Shown here: in pieces, positions 24,945 to 33,105 of the stretch
How the letters are laid out: every line of letters begins with the position of its first letter
Numbering within the stretch: position 1 is the stretch's first letter
From: Compostibacter hankyongensis
GTDB taxonomy: Bacteria; Bacteroidota; Bacteroidia; Chitinophagales; Chitinophagaceae
DNA length: 64,000 bases
Assembly (NCBI RefSeq): GCF_039541075.1
Contig: NZ_BAABFN010000001.1
Span: forward strand, 496,001-560,000
Direction: 5' to 3'
Program-made: the position numbers and the translations under genes
The notes under the pieces: generated by a model
What the model saw: only the letters and a program-made list of their open reading frames with translations
Database searches by the model: none
Told to the model about the DNA's origin: nothing

Positions 24945-25851
24945 TGGTCAGCTTCCGGAATACTTCTTCCAGGCTGCTGCTTTGGCTCTGCAAAGAAACG
25001 ATGTTCAGGTTGTTTTGCAAAGCAAACTGCAGCAGGTTTTTGCGGATCGGCTCCGGATCGGGACCAGAAAGCTGCCAGCGGCCGCCTTCCAGCGGCAGGG
25101 CCGCCGATACGCCCGGCAGGGCCTCCAGCTGTTCCCGGGAAGCCGCTCCCGCAAACTCCACCAGCACCTGCATCTGCTGCCCGGCCTGCGACCGGAGCTG
25201 CTCCAGCCGGTTATCGGCCACCAGCCTGCCCTCATGGATGATCACCACGCGGGTGCAGAGGGCTTCCACCTCCTGCAGGATATGGGTGGAAAGGATTACC
25301 GTTTTTTCCTGACCCAGCTGCCGGATCAGCTGCCGGATCTCCACGATCTGATTGGGATCCAGCCCCGAGCCGGGCTCGTCGAGAATCAGCACTTCCGGAT
25401 CGTGGATCAGCGCCTGGGCCAGCCCTACCCGTTGCCGGTAGCCCTTGGAAAGCATCCCGATCTTCTTGTGCTGCTCTCGGGTCAGGCCGGTAAGACGGAT
25501 CATCTCGGCAATACGCTCCCGGCGCCGGCGTCGCGGTATGCGGTACACGGCGGCCACAAAATCCAGGTATTCCCTGATGTACATGTCGGCATACAGCGGA
25601 TTGGATTCCGGCAGGTAGCCCGTACGGCGACGTACTTCCAGCGGACGGGCAGTGACATCCAGACCGCAGACCCGGGCCGTCCCCGAGGCGGGGGGCAGAT
25701 ACCCTGTAAGCATCCGCATCGTCGTGGATTTCCCCGCTCCGTTGGGACCCAGGAACCCGACGATCTCGCCCCGGCCCACAGAAAAGGAGATATCATCCAC
25801 GGCCCGCTGCGTACCGTACGACTTGCAGAGATGGCTTACTTCAATGGACAT
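24937..25851 (-). CDS. gldA: ABC transporter ATPase, gliding-motility GldA type
   Basis: 304-residue ATPase of an ABC-2 type transporter. Walker A GPNGAGKST near 38, signature LSKGYRQRVG near 134, Walker B VLILDEPGSGLDPNQ near 155, and STHILQEVE with the switch histidine. The C-terminal ~90 residues are the extension typical of GldA, which with GldF/GldG is needed for gliding in Flavobacterium; gldF and gldG are not adjacent. A near-consensus box TATCTTAG lies at 25871-25878. The 3' end is formed by repeat copy C. Confidence 0.88.
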   Translation of the reverse strand: MSIEVSHLCKSYGTQRAVDDISFSVGRGEIVGFLGPNGAGKSTTMRMLTGYLPPASGTARVCGLDVTARPLEVRRRTGYLPESNPLYADMYIREYLDFVAAVYRIPRRRRRERIAEMIRLTGLTREQHKKIGMLSKGYRQRVGLAQALIHDPEVLILDEPGSGLDPNQIVEIRQLIRQLGQEKTVILSTHILQEVEALCTRVVIIHEGRLVADNRLEQLRSQAGQQMQVLVEFAGAASREQLEALPGVSAALPLEGGRWQLSGPDPEPIRKNLLQFALQNNLNIVSLQSQSSSLEEVFRKLTTP

Positions 25852-25898
25852 GTCCGCTTGCGTTAGGCCGCTAAGATAGCCATTCTGCCCATATCCCT

Positions 25899-25906
25899 TA
25901 CTTTTG
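25899..25906 (+). promoter_or_regulatory. -7 box TACTTTTG of the M23 peptidase gene
   Basis: Exact match, ending only four bases before ATG 25911, so transcription would start at or next to the start codon (leaderless mRNA). Confidence 0.6.
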
Positions 25907-25910
25907 CAGC

Positions 25911-27623
25911 ATGATCAGAAGAATTATGCTGGCGCTGCTGCTCCTTCCCGGCCTTTCGAAGGCCCAGCAATTTCCCGAACCCCATTATCCCCAAAACTAT
26001 TTCCGCAATCCCCTGGATATTCCGATGCTGCTTGCCGGCAACGTTGGCGAGCTCCGTCCCGGCCATTTTCACTCCGGGCTGGACATCAAGACCAACGGTC
26101 ATATCGGCATGCGGGTACATGCCGCTGCCGACGGCTACATCTCCCGCGTGGGCGTTTCGTCTACGGGATTCGGCAATGTTATCTACATCTCTCACCCCAA
26201 CGGGTATACGACGCTATACGGGCACCTGCACCGCTTTAATCCGGCGCTGGAACAATACGTTAAGAAGCAGCAATACCGGCAGGAGCGCTGGGCCGTGGAC
26301 CTGGACCTGATGCCGGGCCTTTTTCCTGTGAAGAAAGGGCAGTTCATTGCCTGGAGCGGGTCCACCGGCTCCTCCGTAGCGCCGCACCTGCATTTCGAGA
26401 TCCGGAAAACCGTTGACCAGCATCCGCTGAACGGACTATTGTTTGGTTTCGAGGTACGGGATAATATCCCTCCTTCGGTTTACCGTATAGCCGTTTATGA
26501 TAGGGATAAGAGCCTCTATGAACAAACACCGCAGGTCTATTCGCTGAAAAAAAGCGGCGGCCTTTACCGTCCTTCCCTCGGCACCATACGGGTAAAGGCA
26601 GCCCGGGCAGGCTTTGGCATCAGCACCATCGACCACGAGAACGGCACCACCAACACCTACGGCGTATACCGCGCCGTTGTGTATGACGACGACCGGCCCT
26701 CAGTGGGCTTCCAGCTGGACGATGTGGGCTACGAGGAAACCCGCTATGTAGACGCCCACACGGATTATAAAACGCACCACAGCGGCGGGCCCTACTATGA
26801 GCTGCTGTTTTCCCTGCCCGGCAACCGGCTGCCGATCTATCATAATTTTGAAGGCGACGGTACGGTTGACCTCTCCGACGGGGCGGTCCATGCCATAAAA
26901 ATCGCCGTCAAGGACGCCGGAGGAAATACCAGCACGGTCTCTTTCAACATACAGCAGGACCCGGCGGCCAAACCGGAACAAAAATCACCCTGCGCCAACA
27001 GGATGACGCCGGGGATAAAAAATATCTTTGAAAACAACCACGTGGAATTTTACCTGGACGAAACAGCCCTCTATGACGATATCTGCTTCCGGTATAAAAC
27101 CCTGCCGGCCCCGGCAACGGGTTACTATTCGGACATTTATTGCCTGCACAACCCGGATGTGCCCCTGTATACATCCTTTACCCTGCGGCTGCGGCCGGAC
27201 AAACCCGTCCCCCCGTCCCTGCGGAGCAAAATGGTCATCGTACGGACAGAACCCCGCAGCGGGCGCCACGAAGTCCGGGCGGCCTCCTGGTCCGGGGCAT
27301 GGCTGGAAGCCTCCTTCCGGGATTTCGGGAACTTTGCCGTACAGGCGGATACCACGCCGCCGGTCATCACGCCGGTGGGACTTCACTCCGGCATCAGCCT
27401 GGCCAATGCCACCCGTATGGCCTTCCGCATCCGGGACGGCCTGAGCGGCATCAAAAGCTACCGGGCCATGCTGGACGGCCGCTGGCTGATGTTTGCGCAG
27501 GATGGCAGTACAATTTATTATACATTTGATGAACATTGTCCCCGGGGCAGTCACCGGCTGGAGCTAACCGTGACCGATGAAGCAAACAATACAGCTACTT
27601 ATTTACTTACTTTTAAAAGATAA
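25911..27623 (+). CDS. Secreted M23 (LytM-type) peptidase with C-terminal beta domains
   Basis: 570 residues. Signal peptide (IMLALLLLPGLSKAQ). The metallopeptidase domain follows at about 25-190, with zinc ligands in HFHSGLDIK and HLHFEI, so the catalytic set looks complete; it would cut peptide cross-links of peptidoglycan in the periplasm. The last ~350 residues are beta-rich (Ig-like by pattern, e.g. the DTTPPVITPVG and RDGLSGIKSYRAMLDGRW linkers common in Bacteroidota). Divergent from gldA, with a promoter almost at the start codon. Followed after 7 bases by bcp. Confidence 0.92.
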   Translation: MIRRIMLALLLLPGLSKAQQFPEPHYPQNYFRNPLDIPMLLAGNVGELRPGHFHSGLDIKTNGHIGMRVHAAADGYISRVGVSSTGFGNVIYISHPNGYTTLYGHLHRFNPALEQYVKKQQYRQERWAVDLDLMPGLFPVKKGQFIAWSGSTGSSVAPHLHFEIRKTVDQHPLNGLLFGFEVRDNIPPSVYRIAVYDRDKSLYEQTPQVYSLKKSGGLYRPSLGTIRVKAARAGFGISTIDHENGTTNTYGVYRAVVYDDDRPSVGFQLDDVGYEETRYVDAHTDYKTHHSGGPYYELLFSLPGNRLPIYHNFEGDGTVDLSDGAVHAIKIAVKDAGGNTSTVSFNIQQDPAAKPEQKSPCANRMTPGIKNIFENNHVEFYLDETALYDDICFRYKTLPAPATGYYSDIYCLHNPDVPLYTSFTLRLRPDKPVPPSLRSKMVIVRTEPRSGRHEVRAASWSGAWLEASFRDFGNFAVQADTTPPVITPVGLHSGISLANATRMAFRIRDGLSGIKSYRAMLDGRWLMFAQDGSTIYYTFDEHCPRGSHRLELTVTDEANNTATYLLTFKR

Positions 27624-27630
27624 AAAAGCG

Positions 27631-28098
27631 ATGACAGCACTCAAGGAAGGCGATAAGGCACCGGATTTCAAGGCCAAGGATCAGAACGGAAAAACCGTGT
27701 CGCTTGCGGATTTCAAGGGAAAGAAGCTGGTCCTGTATTTCTATCCGAAAGACAATACGCCGGGCTGCACCGCCCAGGCCTGCAACCTGCGCGACAACTA
27801 CAGCCTGCTGCAGAAAAAGGGATATGCCGTAGTGGGGGTAAGCACAGACCCTGAAGCCAGCCACAAGAAGTTTGAAGAAAAATTCGACCTGCCCTTTACG
27901 CTGGTGGCCGACCCCGACAAAAAAGTCGTGGGAGCTTACGGCGTTTTCGGGGAAAAGAAGTTTATGGGGAAGACCTATATGGGCACCCACCGCACCACCT
28001 TCCTTATCAATGAAAACGGCGTCATCGACAAGGTGATCAACAAGCCGGACACCAAAAATCATACTGCCCAGGTGCTGGAAGTATGGGAAGGGAAATAA
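27631..28098 (+). CDS. bcp: Thioredoxin-dependent thiol peroxidase (Bcp)
   Basis: 155-residue peroxiredoxin of the BCP/PrxQ group. Peroxidatic cysteine in NTPGCTAQACNLRD, with the resolving cysteine five residues later. ATG 27631 (MTALKEGDKAPDF) is the natural start; the frame is open upstream into the peptidase gene. Reduces hydrogen and organic peroxides in the cytoplasm using thioredoxin. Lies in a run peptidase-bcp-yceI with 7- and 6-base gaps. Confidence 0.95.
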   Translation: MTALKEGDKAPDFKAKDQNGKTVSLADFKGKKLVLYFYPKDNTPGCTAQACNLRDNYSLLQKKGYAVVGVSTDPEASHKKFEEKFDLPFTLVADPDKKVVGAYGVFGEKKFMGKTYMGTHRTTFLINENGVIDKVINKPDTKNHTAQVLEVWEGK

Positions 28099-28104
28099 AA
28101 AGCG

Positions 28105-28656
28105 ATGAAGAAGGGATTTTTTCTGATGTTGCCGCTGCTGGCCATCCTGGCCGGAGCCCGCGCCCAGCAGCGGTTTACCTGTGATAATGCCGTTGTCTCA
28201 TTTTTCTCCTCGGCGCCCCTGGAAGACATCGACGCCAGGACCGACAAGGGAATTTCCACGCTGGATATACAGACGCGTGAGCTGTATTTCAAGATCCCCG
28301 TCAATACCTTTCAGTTTAAGCGGAGCCTGATGCAGGAGCATTTCAACAGCGACTATCTGGAGACGGAAAAATATCCTTTTGCAGAATTTAAAGGACAGCT
28401 GCAGGGGAGCGACAGCCTGACCCGCGCGGGTACCTATACCGTATCGGTGAAGGGCCAGCTGACGATCCACGGGGTTACCCGCGACTGTACCGCAGACGGC
28501 ACCCTCACCGTCATGTCAGACCGTATCCGCGCCGTATCGGCGTTTCAGGTACGCCTGGCGGATTATAACATCAAGATTCCCCGCCTGGTGATCCGGAACA
28601 TCGCCGAGGTGGTGGATGTGAAGATAAATGCGGATTACCTGCCCGGTCCCTCCTGA
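28105..28656 (+). CDS. YceI-family periplasmic lipid-binding protein
   Basis: 183 residues with a signal peptide (MLPLLAILAGARAQ) and a YceI lipocalin-like barrel: FKIPVNTFQFKRSLMQEHFNSDYLETEKYPFAEFKG is the classical family block, and VKGQLTIHGVTRD follows. Homologues bind polyisoprenoids. Last gene of the peptidase-bcp-yceI run. Confidence 0.92.
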   Translation: MKKGFFLMLPLLAILAGARAQQRFTCDNAVVSFFSSAPLEDIDARTDKGISTLDIQTRELYFKIPVNTFQFKRSLMQEHFNSDYLETEKYPFAEFKGQLQGSDSLTRAGTYTVSVKGQLTIHGVTRDCTADGTLTVMSDRIRAVSAFQVRLADYNIKIPRLVIRNIAEVVDVKINADYLPGPS

Positions 28657-28744
28657 AGGCTGAAGGCTACGGCAGGAGCAGTTTTTGCCCATTTATCCAA
28701 AAAAAAGAGGATGGGAACGAAAATTGCTTATTTTTACAAAAGTC

Positions 28745-29131
28745 ATGGTCAAACAGATCACATCAGGTATTACGATCAGCGTGGAAACGTTCTACCAGCC
28801 GGATTATTCCAACCCGGTGGGAAGTGAGTTCATGTTTGCTTACCGCATCACCATTGAAAACAACAATACCTTCCCCATAAAGCTGCTCCGCCGCCACTGG
28901 CATATCGTGGATTCCAACGGCGCGCACCGCGAGGTGGAAGGCGAGGGGGTGGTAGGCGTACAGCCGCTGCTGGCGCCGGGTGAGAACTACCAGTACGTTT
29001 CCGGTTCCAATCTTCGTACGGAGATCGGCAAGATGTACGGAACCTACCTGATGGAAAACCAGAACAATAAAAAACTCTTTGAGGTAGCCATCCCCGAATT
29101 CCAGATGATCGTACCCTTCAAGCTCAATTAG
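28745..29131 (+). CDS. apaG: ApaG protein
   Basis: 128 residues, a single ApaG/DUF525 Ig-like domain with the conserved YRITIENN, LLRRHWHIVDSNG and GVQPLLAPGENYQY blocks. ATG 28745 gives the usual MVKQITSGI start. Function is not well defined; homologues affect diadenosine tetraphosphate and cobalt/magnesium phenotypes. A weak box TATTTTTA precedes it. Confidence 0.93.
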   Translation: MVKQITSGITISVETFYQPDYSNPVGSEFMFAYRITIENNNTFPIKLLRRHWHIVDSNGAHREVEGEGVVGVQPLLAPGENYQYVSGSNLRTEIGKMYGTYLMENQNNKKLFEVAIPEFQMIVPFKLN

Positions 29132-29149
29132 GTTTCCCTTTCCGTTGTT

Positions 29150-29311
29150 ATGAATAACCCCCGCCTACGTAATATCCTGCTGCTGGTGGCCTTTCTGATC
29201 CTGATCGGGGGCACCGTCCTGAAAATGCGGGAACATCCGGCCGCCTGGTATCTCATCGGCTTCAGCATCGCCCTGTATATCTTTGCCCGCTTCTTTATGC
29301 GGCGCGCCTAA
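29150..29311 (+). CDS. Small two-helix membrane protein
   Basis: 53 residues from ATG 29150 to TAA 29309-29311. A basic N-terminus (NNPRLRN) is followed by a hydrophobic helix (ILLLVAFLILIGGTVL), a short polar turn (KMREHPA) and a second helix (WYLIGFSIALYIFARFF) ending in MRRA. Positive residues at both ends suggest both termini inside. It lies 18 bases after apaG on the same strand. No family recognised; codon use resembles the neighbours. Confidence 0.65.
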   Translation: MNNPRLRNILLLVAFLILIGGTVLKMREHPAAWYLIGFSIALYIFARFFMRRA

Positions 29312-29322
29312 TGCAAGGCGTT

Positions 29323-29775
29323 TCACTGCTCCAGCGTATAATAAAAATGACGAGCGGGCTGCTCCCCCGCAGGTTGGGTAGAACGATAGAAAGCCACTGC
29401 CTCCCTGTCCGCCTGATCCGCCTGTACAAAGATCTCCTCAAATCCCAGTGCGGTACAATGCTCCCTGAATTTGTCCATGAGCAGACTGCCGATCCCTTGC
29501 CGCTGAAAAGTCTTTGTTACGGCAAGATCATAGATGTAGGCCAGCGGCTTCGGGGAATGATACTGTTCAAGAACATAGGCTGTCAGGCCTCCGGCTACTT
29601 CTTCGTCAACGAGCGCCACAAAAACCATAAAGTTTTCTTTATGGAGCAGCCGGTCCAAATATTCCGGTGTTGGGTCCTGAGCATTTTTCAGATCGAAAAC
29701 AACTTCAAAAATCCGGATGAGCTGCATAAACTTATCCAGATCCCGGTTGCCCAGCGGGGTTATTTTTACTTCCAT
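29323..29775 (-). CDS. GNAT acetyltransferase of the AAC(3)-I type
   Basis: 150-residue GNAT enzyme. It resembles the AAC(3)-I aminoglycoside 3-N-acetyltransferases along most of its length: FVALVDEEVAGGLTAYVL, YIYDLAV, the acetyl-CoA loop QRQGIG and IFVQAD, then a truncated-looking AVAFY segment. Similarity is by recognition of motifs, so resistance is not shown; the natural substrate may differ. ATG 29775 is chosen because the upstream extension is low-complexity and reaches toward gldB. It follows gldB by 67 bases on the same strand, in the place where gldC is often found. Confidence 0.8.
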   Translation of the reverse strand: MEVKITPLGNRDLDKFMQLIRIFEVVFDLKNAQDPTPEYLDRLLHKENFMVFVALVDEEVAGGLTAYVLEQYHSPKPLAYIYDLAVTKTFQRQGIGSLLMDKFREHCTALGFEEIFVQADQADREAVAFYRSTQPAGEQPARHFYYTLEQ

Positions 29776-29842
29776 AGATCCTATGATTGAGATCGCCCGT
29801 CCCTTTTCCGCTTCACTCGATATACGGACCGGGCGAGGCTTA

Positions 29843-30877
29843 TCATCTTGGCCGGTATTTTGCCCCGCCGAGCAGCTTTGCGGCATCGTTCATCTGCATC
29901 AGCTGGGACAGCGCCATGTCGGGATGCAGGGCCATGTACCGGCGCACGATCTGCCATCCCACCCAGGCTCCCACGCCGCCGGGAGCGCCCGTAGGCATAT
30001 CCTGCGGACCCGGGCCGGGGTCCATGTACCGGGAGCTGGTCTGGAAATCCCGCCGGTATAAAAGATCGTGCTGTACAAAAAACTGCCAGAGCTGCTGCTC
30101 GTTTTTCCGGCACCAGTCCAGCTGCTGAGCCGAATAACCCGTCCTGACCGTCGCCGGATCGCCGGGCATCACCTTCTCCAGGAAATAAAGCAGCTTTCCC
30201 GCGCTGATCATCCGGTCCAGCAGCGTAGCCCGGTCGCCGGCAGGCGGGAACATCTGCTGCCCGATGACCTTGAAACAGTCTGCCGCGATAAAGACCGGCT
30301 CAAACTGGGTAAGCATATAAGCCGGGTAGGGGTCGGCCAGCTGTGTGTAGGGCCGGAAATCTTTTCCCAGGAACATGTCCAGCCCGATACCGAGCAGGGA
30401 ATCCGCCGTGATGGCCCCGTAGTTATTCAGCCCCGAGATAAAGGTGATCACCTCCGGCGCCCGGAAGCGGGGAAAATAATAACGGATATACCGGAAGCCG
30501 GACTCCAGCTGGTGCTGCAGGGCATGCAGGTCGGAAAAATGGGCGTTGACCGTATCCTGCAGCGCCCGGATGTCCGCCGCCGTTAGCAGACCCCTTACGT
30601 TCTGCGTCAGCCGGCCGCTGGTATCCGGGTAAGGTCCGTAGTTGAGGATGTTCTCCAGGTAAATCGGGAGAAACAGGGGATATCTTTGCTGCAGTCCGGC
30701 CAGCCCTTCCGCTACCCGGTTCGTATCGATGGCGAGGAAATCGCGGTCAAAACGCCTGATCTTTACCTCCATGGGAATATGGCTCACATCCGGCGCGGAA
30801 GGGGAATGACAAGCCGCCGCTCCGGAAATCACCGCAAGCAGCAGCCACCGGAAGGCGGAATGCCGTTTTATCTTCAT
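29843..30877 (-). CDS. gldB: Gliding-motility lipoprotein GldB
   Basis: 344 residues. Lipoprotein signal with lipobox AAAC near residue 23. The body matches GldB: VKIRRFDRDFLAID at the start, RYPLFLPIYLENILNYG, FRYIRYYFPRF and the C-terminal GGVGAWVGWQIVRRYM. GldB is needed for gliding in Flavobacterium johnsoniae; in non-gliding species it remains as a conserved lipoprotein. Divergent from nadE, a common neighbourhood. gldC is missing from its usual place downstream. Confidence 0.9.
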   Translation of the reverse strand: MKIKRHSAFRWLLLAVISGAAACHSPSAPDVSHIPMEVKIRRFDRDFLAIDTNRVAEGLAGLQQRYPLFLPIYLENILNYGPYPDTSGRLTQNVRGLLTAADIRALQDTVNAHFSDLHALQHQLESGFRYIRYYFPRFRAPEVITFISGLNNYGAITADSLLGIGLDMFLGKDFRPYTQLADPYPAYMLTQFEPVFIAADCFKVIGQQMFPPAGDRATLLDRMISAGKLLYFLEKVMPGDPATVRTGYSAQQLDWCRKNEQQLWQFFVQHDLLYRRDFQTSSRYMDPGPGPQDMPTGAPGGVGAWVGWQIVRRYMALHPDMALSQLMQMNDAAKLLGGAKYRPR

Positions 30878-30924
30878 AACTTTTTGGCGATACGGTTTGT
30901 AAAATTATTCTGCCCGGGGATAAA

Positions 30925-30932
30925 TAACTTTG
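30925..30932 (+). promoter_or_regulatory. -7 box TAACTTTG of nadE
   Basis: Exact TAnnTTTG match, 52 bases before the GTG start. Confidence 0.55.
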
Positions 30933-30984
30933 TGACCCGGAGTATGCGGGTAAAAATACCATTAAATCATAAAACACCTTTCAC

Positions 30985-32679
30985 GTGAAGATCGTCTTAG
31001 CCCAGCAAAATTATCATATCGGCAACTTCGAAGCCAACACCCGGCAGATCATCGACGGGATACGCGAGGCGGAAGCCCGGGGCGCCGACCTGGTGGTTTT
31101 TTCGGAACTGTGCGTCTGCGGGTATCCTCCCCGGGATTTCCTGGAGTTCGAAGATTTTATCCGCCGCTGTGAAGCGGCGATCGATCAGATCCGGGAACAT
31201 ACCGCCGGTATTGCCGTGCTGGTAGGGGCGCCGGCGCGCAATCCAAAGCCGGAGGGGAAAGACCTGTTTAACGCCGCCTGGTTCCTTTACGAAAAAGAAG
31301 TGAAGCAGGTCGTGCACAAAACGCTGCTGCCCACCTATGACATCTTTGACGAGGACCGGTATTTCGAGCCGGCGTACGAGTGGAAGGTGATCCCGTTCAA
31401 AGGAAAGCGTTTGGCCGTTACCATCTGCGAGGATATCTGGAACCTCGGCGACGATCCGCTTTACAGGATATGCCCGATGGACCGGCTGATCGGGCAACAG
31501 CCCGATATGATCATCAACCTCTCGGCTTCGCCGTTCGACTATGATCACGACATACAGCGCAAAGCCATCGTCCGCGCCAACGTGCTGAAATACGGGCTGC
31601 CGCTCTTTTACTGTAATGCGGTGGGGGCGCAGACCGAGCTGGTGTTTGACGGGGGATCGCTCGTTTTTGATGCACAGGGCAATGTCGTCAGGGAGCTTCC
31701 GCTCTTTGCGCCTGCCCTGGCAGATGTCGAATGGGAAGACCTTCAGGGCGAAAGACAAGCCGCCGGCGCAGCGCCGGATCCGGCGGGGGCCGCTCCTTTC
31801 ATCCTCCGTCCTGCAACGCTCAGCTTTGACCCTGAGCGCAATATCGCCCGTATCCATGATGCGCTTGTCATGGGGCTGCGCGACTATTTCCGGAAAATGA
31901 ACTTCAGCCGTGCCATCCTCGGTTCCTCGGGAGGCATAGACAGTGCCGTGGTGCTGGCCCTGGCCTGTGAAGCGCTGGGGAAGGACAATGTACGGGCCAT
32001 ACTGATGCCATCCCCTTTTTCATCGGAACATTCCGTATCCGACGCCGTACAGCTGTCCCGCACACTGGGCAATCCCCATGATATCATTTCCATCGAGGAA
32101 GCCTACCAGGCCTTCCTGCATACCCTGGAACCCTTTTTTGAGGGACGGCCCTTCGATGTGGCGGAAGAAAATATGCAGGCCCGCATACGGGGGAATATCC
32201 TGATGTCGCTGGCCAACAAATTCGGCTATATCCTGCTCAACACCTCCAACAAGAGCGAGCTCTCCACCGGCTACGGCACCCTCTACGGGGATATGGCCGG
32301 CGGCATCAGCGTGCTGGGCGACGTTTATAAGATGCAGGTGTACGCACTGGCACGGTATATCAACCGGGAAAGGGAGATCATCCCCGAGCACATCCTGGTC
32401 AAGGCCCCCTCGGCGGAGCTGCGCCCCGGGCAGAAAGACAGCGACAGCCTGCCGGACTATGCCGTCATGGACAGCCTGCTGTACCAGTACATCGAGCGGC
32501 GACAGGGGCCGGCCGAGATCATCGCGCAGGGCTTTGACGAGGCGCTGGTAGCGCGTATCCTCAGGCTGGTCAACGCCAACGAATACAAGCGAAACCAGTT
32601 CTGTCCCATCATCCGGGTATCCTCAAAAGCTTTCGGCGTGGGAAGAAGGGTGCCGATCGTGGGGAAATACCTGATCTGA
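30985..32679 (+). CDS. nadE: Glutamine-hydrolysing NAD+ synthetase
   Basis: 564 residues, last step of NAD synthesis (amidation of deamido-NAD). N-terminal nitrilase-type glutaminase with the Glu-Lys-Cys triad in VVFSELCVCGYP, HKTLLPTYDIFDE and TICEDIW; C-terminal synthetase with the ATP loop GSSGGIDSAVV near 312. Uses GTG as start: MKIVLAQQNYHIG is the expected N-terminus and no in-frame ATG lies nearby. Ends one base before the convergent ybjQ stop. Confidence 0.96.
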   Translation: MKIVLAQQNYHIGNFEANTRQIIDGIREAEARGADLVVFSELCVCGYPPRDFLEFEDFIRRCEAAIDQIREHTAGIAVLVGAPARNPKPEGKDLFNAAWFLYEKEVKQVVHKTLLPTYDIFDEDRYFEPAYEWKVIPFKGKRLAVTICEDIWNLGDDPLYRICPMDRLIGQQPDMIINLSASPFDYDHDIQRKAIVRANVLKYGLPLFYCNAVGAQTELVFDGGSLVFDAQGNVVRELPLFAPALADVEWEDLQGERQAAGAAPDPAGAAPFILRPATLSFDPERNIARIHDALVMGLRDYFRKMNFSRAILGSSGGIDSAVVLALACEALGKDNVRAILMPSPFSSEHSVSDAVQLSRTLGNPHDIISIEEAYQAFLHTLEPFFEGRPFDVAEENMQARIRGNILMSLANKFGYILLNTSNKSELSTGYGTLYGDMAGGISVLGDVYKMQVYALARYINREREIIPEHILVKAPSAELRPGQKDSDSLPDYAVMDSLLYQYIERRQGPAEIIAQGFDEALVARILRLVNANEYKRNQFCPIIRVSSKAFGVGRRVPIVGKYLI

Positions 32680-33009
32680 TCACAGCTTTTCCACGGTCAC
32701 CGCGGTGCCATAAGCCAGCACTTCGGTTACGCCGCTCATGATTTCGTTGGCGTCGTAACGCATGGCGATAACCGCATTGGCGCCCATTTGTATGGCGTGC
32801 GTCACCAGGTGATCCAGCGCCTCCTGCCGGGTCTTTTCACAAAGCTCCTGGTAGATCGAGATTTTCCCGCCTACCAGGGTCTGGAATCCTCCGGCAATAT
32901 TGCCGAAAATGCTGCGCGAGCGGACCGTAATGCCTCTTACGAGGCCGAGGTAGCCGGTGATGCGGTATCCGGCCAGTTCGTTGGCGGTAGTAATGAGCTT
33001 GGCGTCCAT
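32680..33009 (-). CDS. YbjQ/UPF0145 family protein
   Basis: 109 residues, a single YbjQ domain that forms pentameric rings in solved homologues. Conserved parts: GYLGLVRGITVRSRSIFGNI and ALDHLVTHAIQMGANAVIAMRYD. No signal peptide. Function unknown despite the old 'heavy-metal-binding' label. Confidence 0.93.
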   Translation of the reverse strand: MDAKLITTANELAGYRITGYLGLVRGITVRSRSIFGNIAGGFQTLVGGKISIYQELCEKTRQEALDHLVTHAIQMGANAVIAMRYDANEIMSGVTEVLAYGTAVTVEKL

Positions 33010-33079
33010 TTTTTGGGATAAAACTATCGAAAATACGGATAGCCTGCGCCGCCGGGCGGGATTTTGTGCGGGGGACGCC

Positions 33080-33087
33080 TATCTTTG
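33080..33087 (+). promoter_or_regulatory. -7 box TATCTTTG of serS
   Basis: Exact match, 18 bases before ATG 33106. Confidence 0.65.
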
Positions 33088-33105
33088 CAAAAATTCGGTA
33101 CGACT

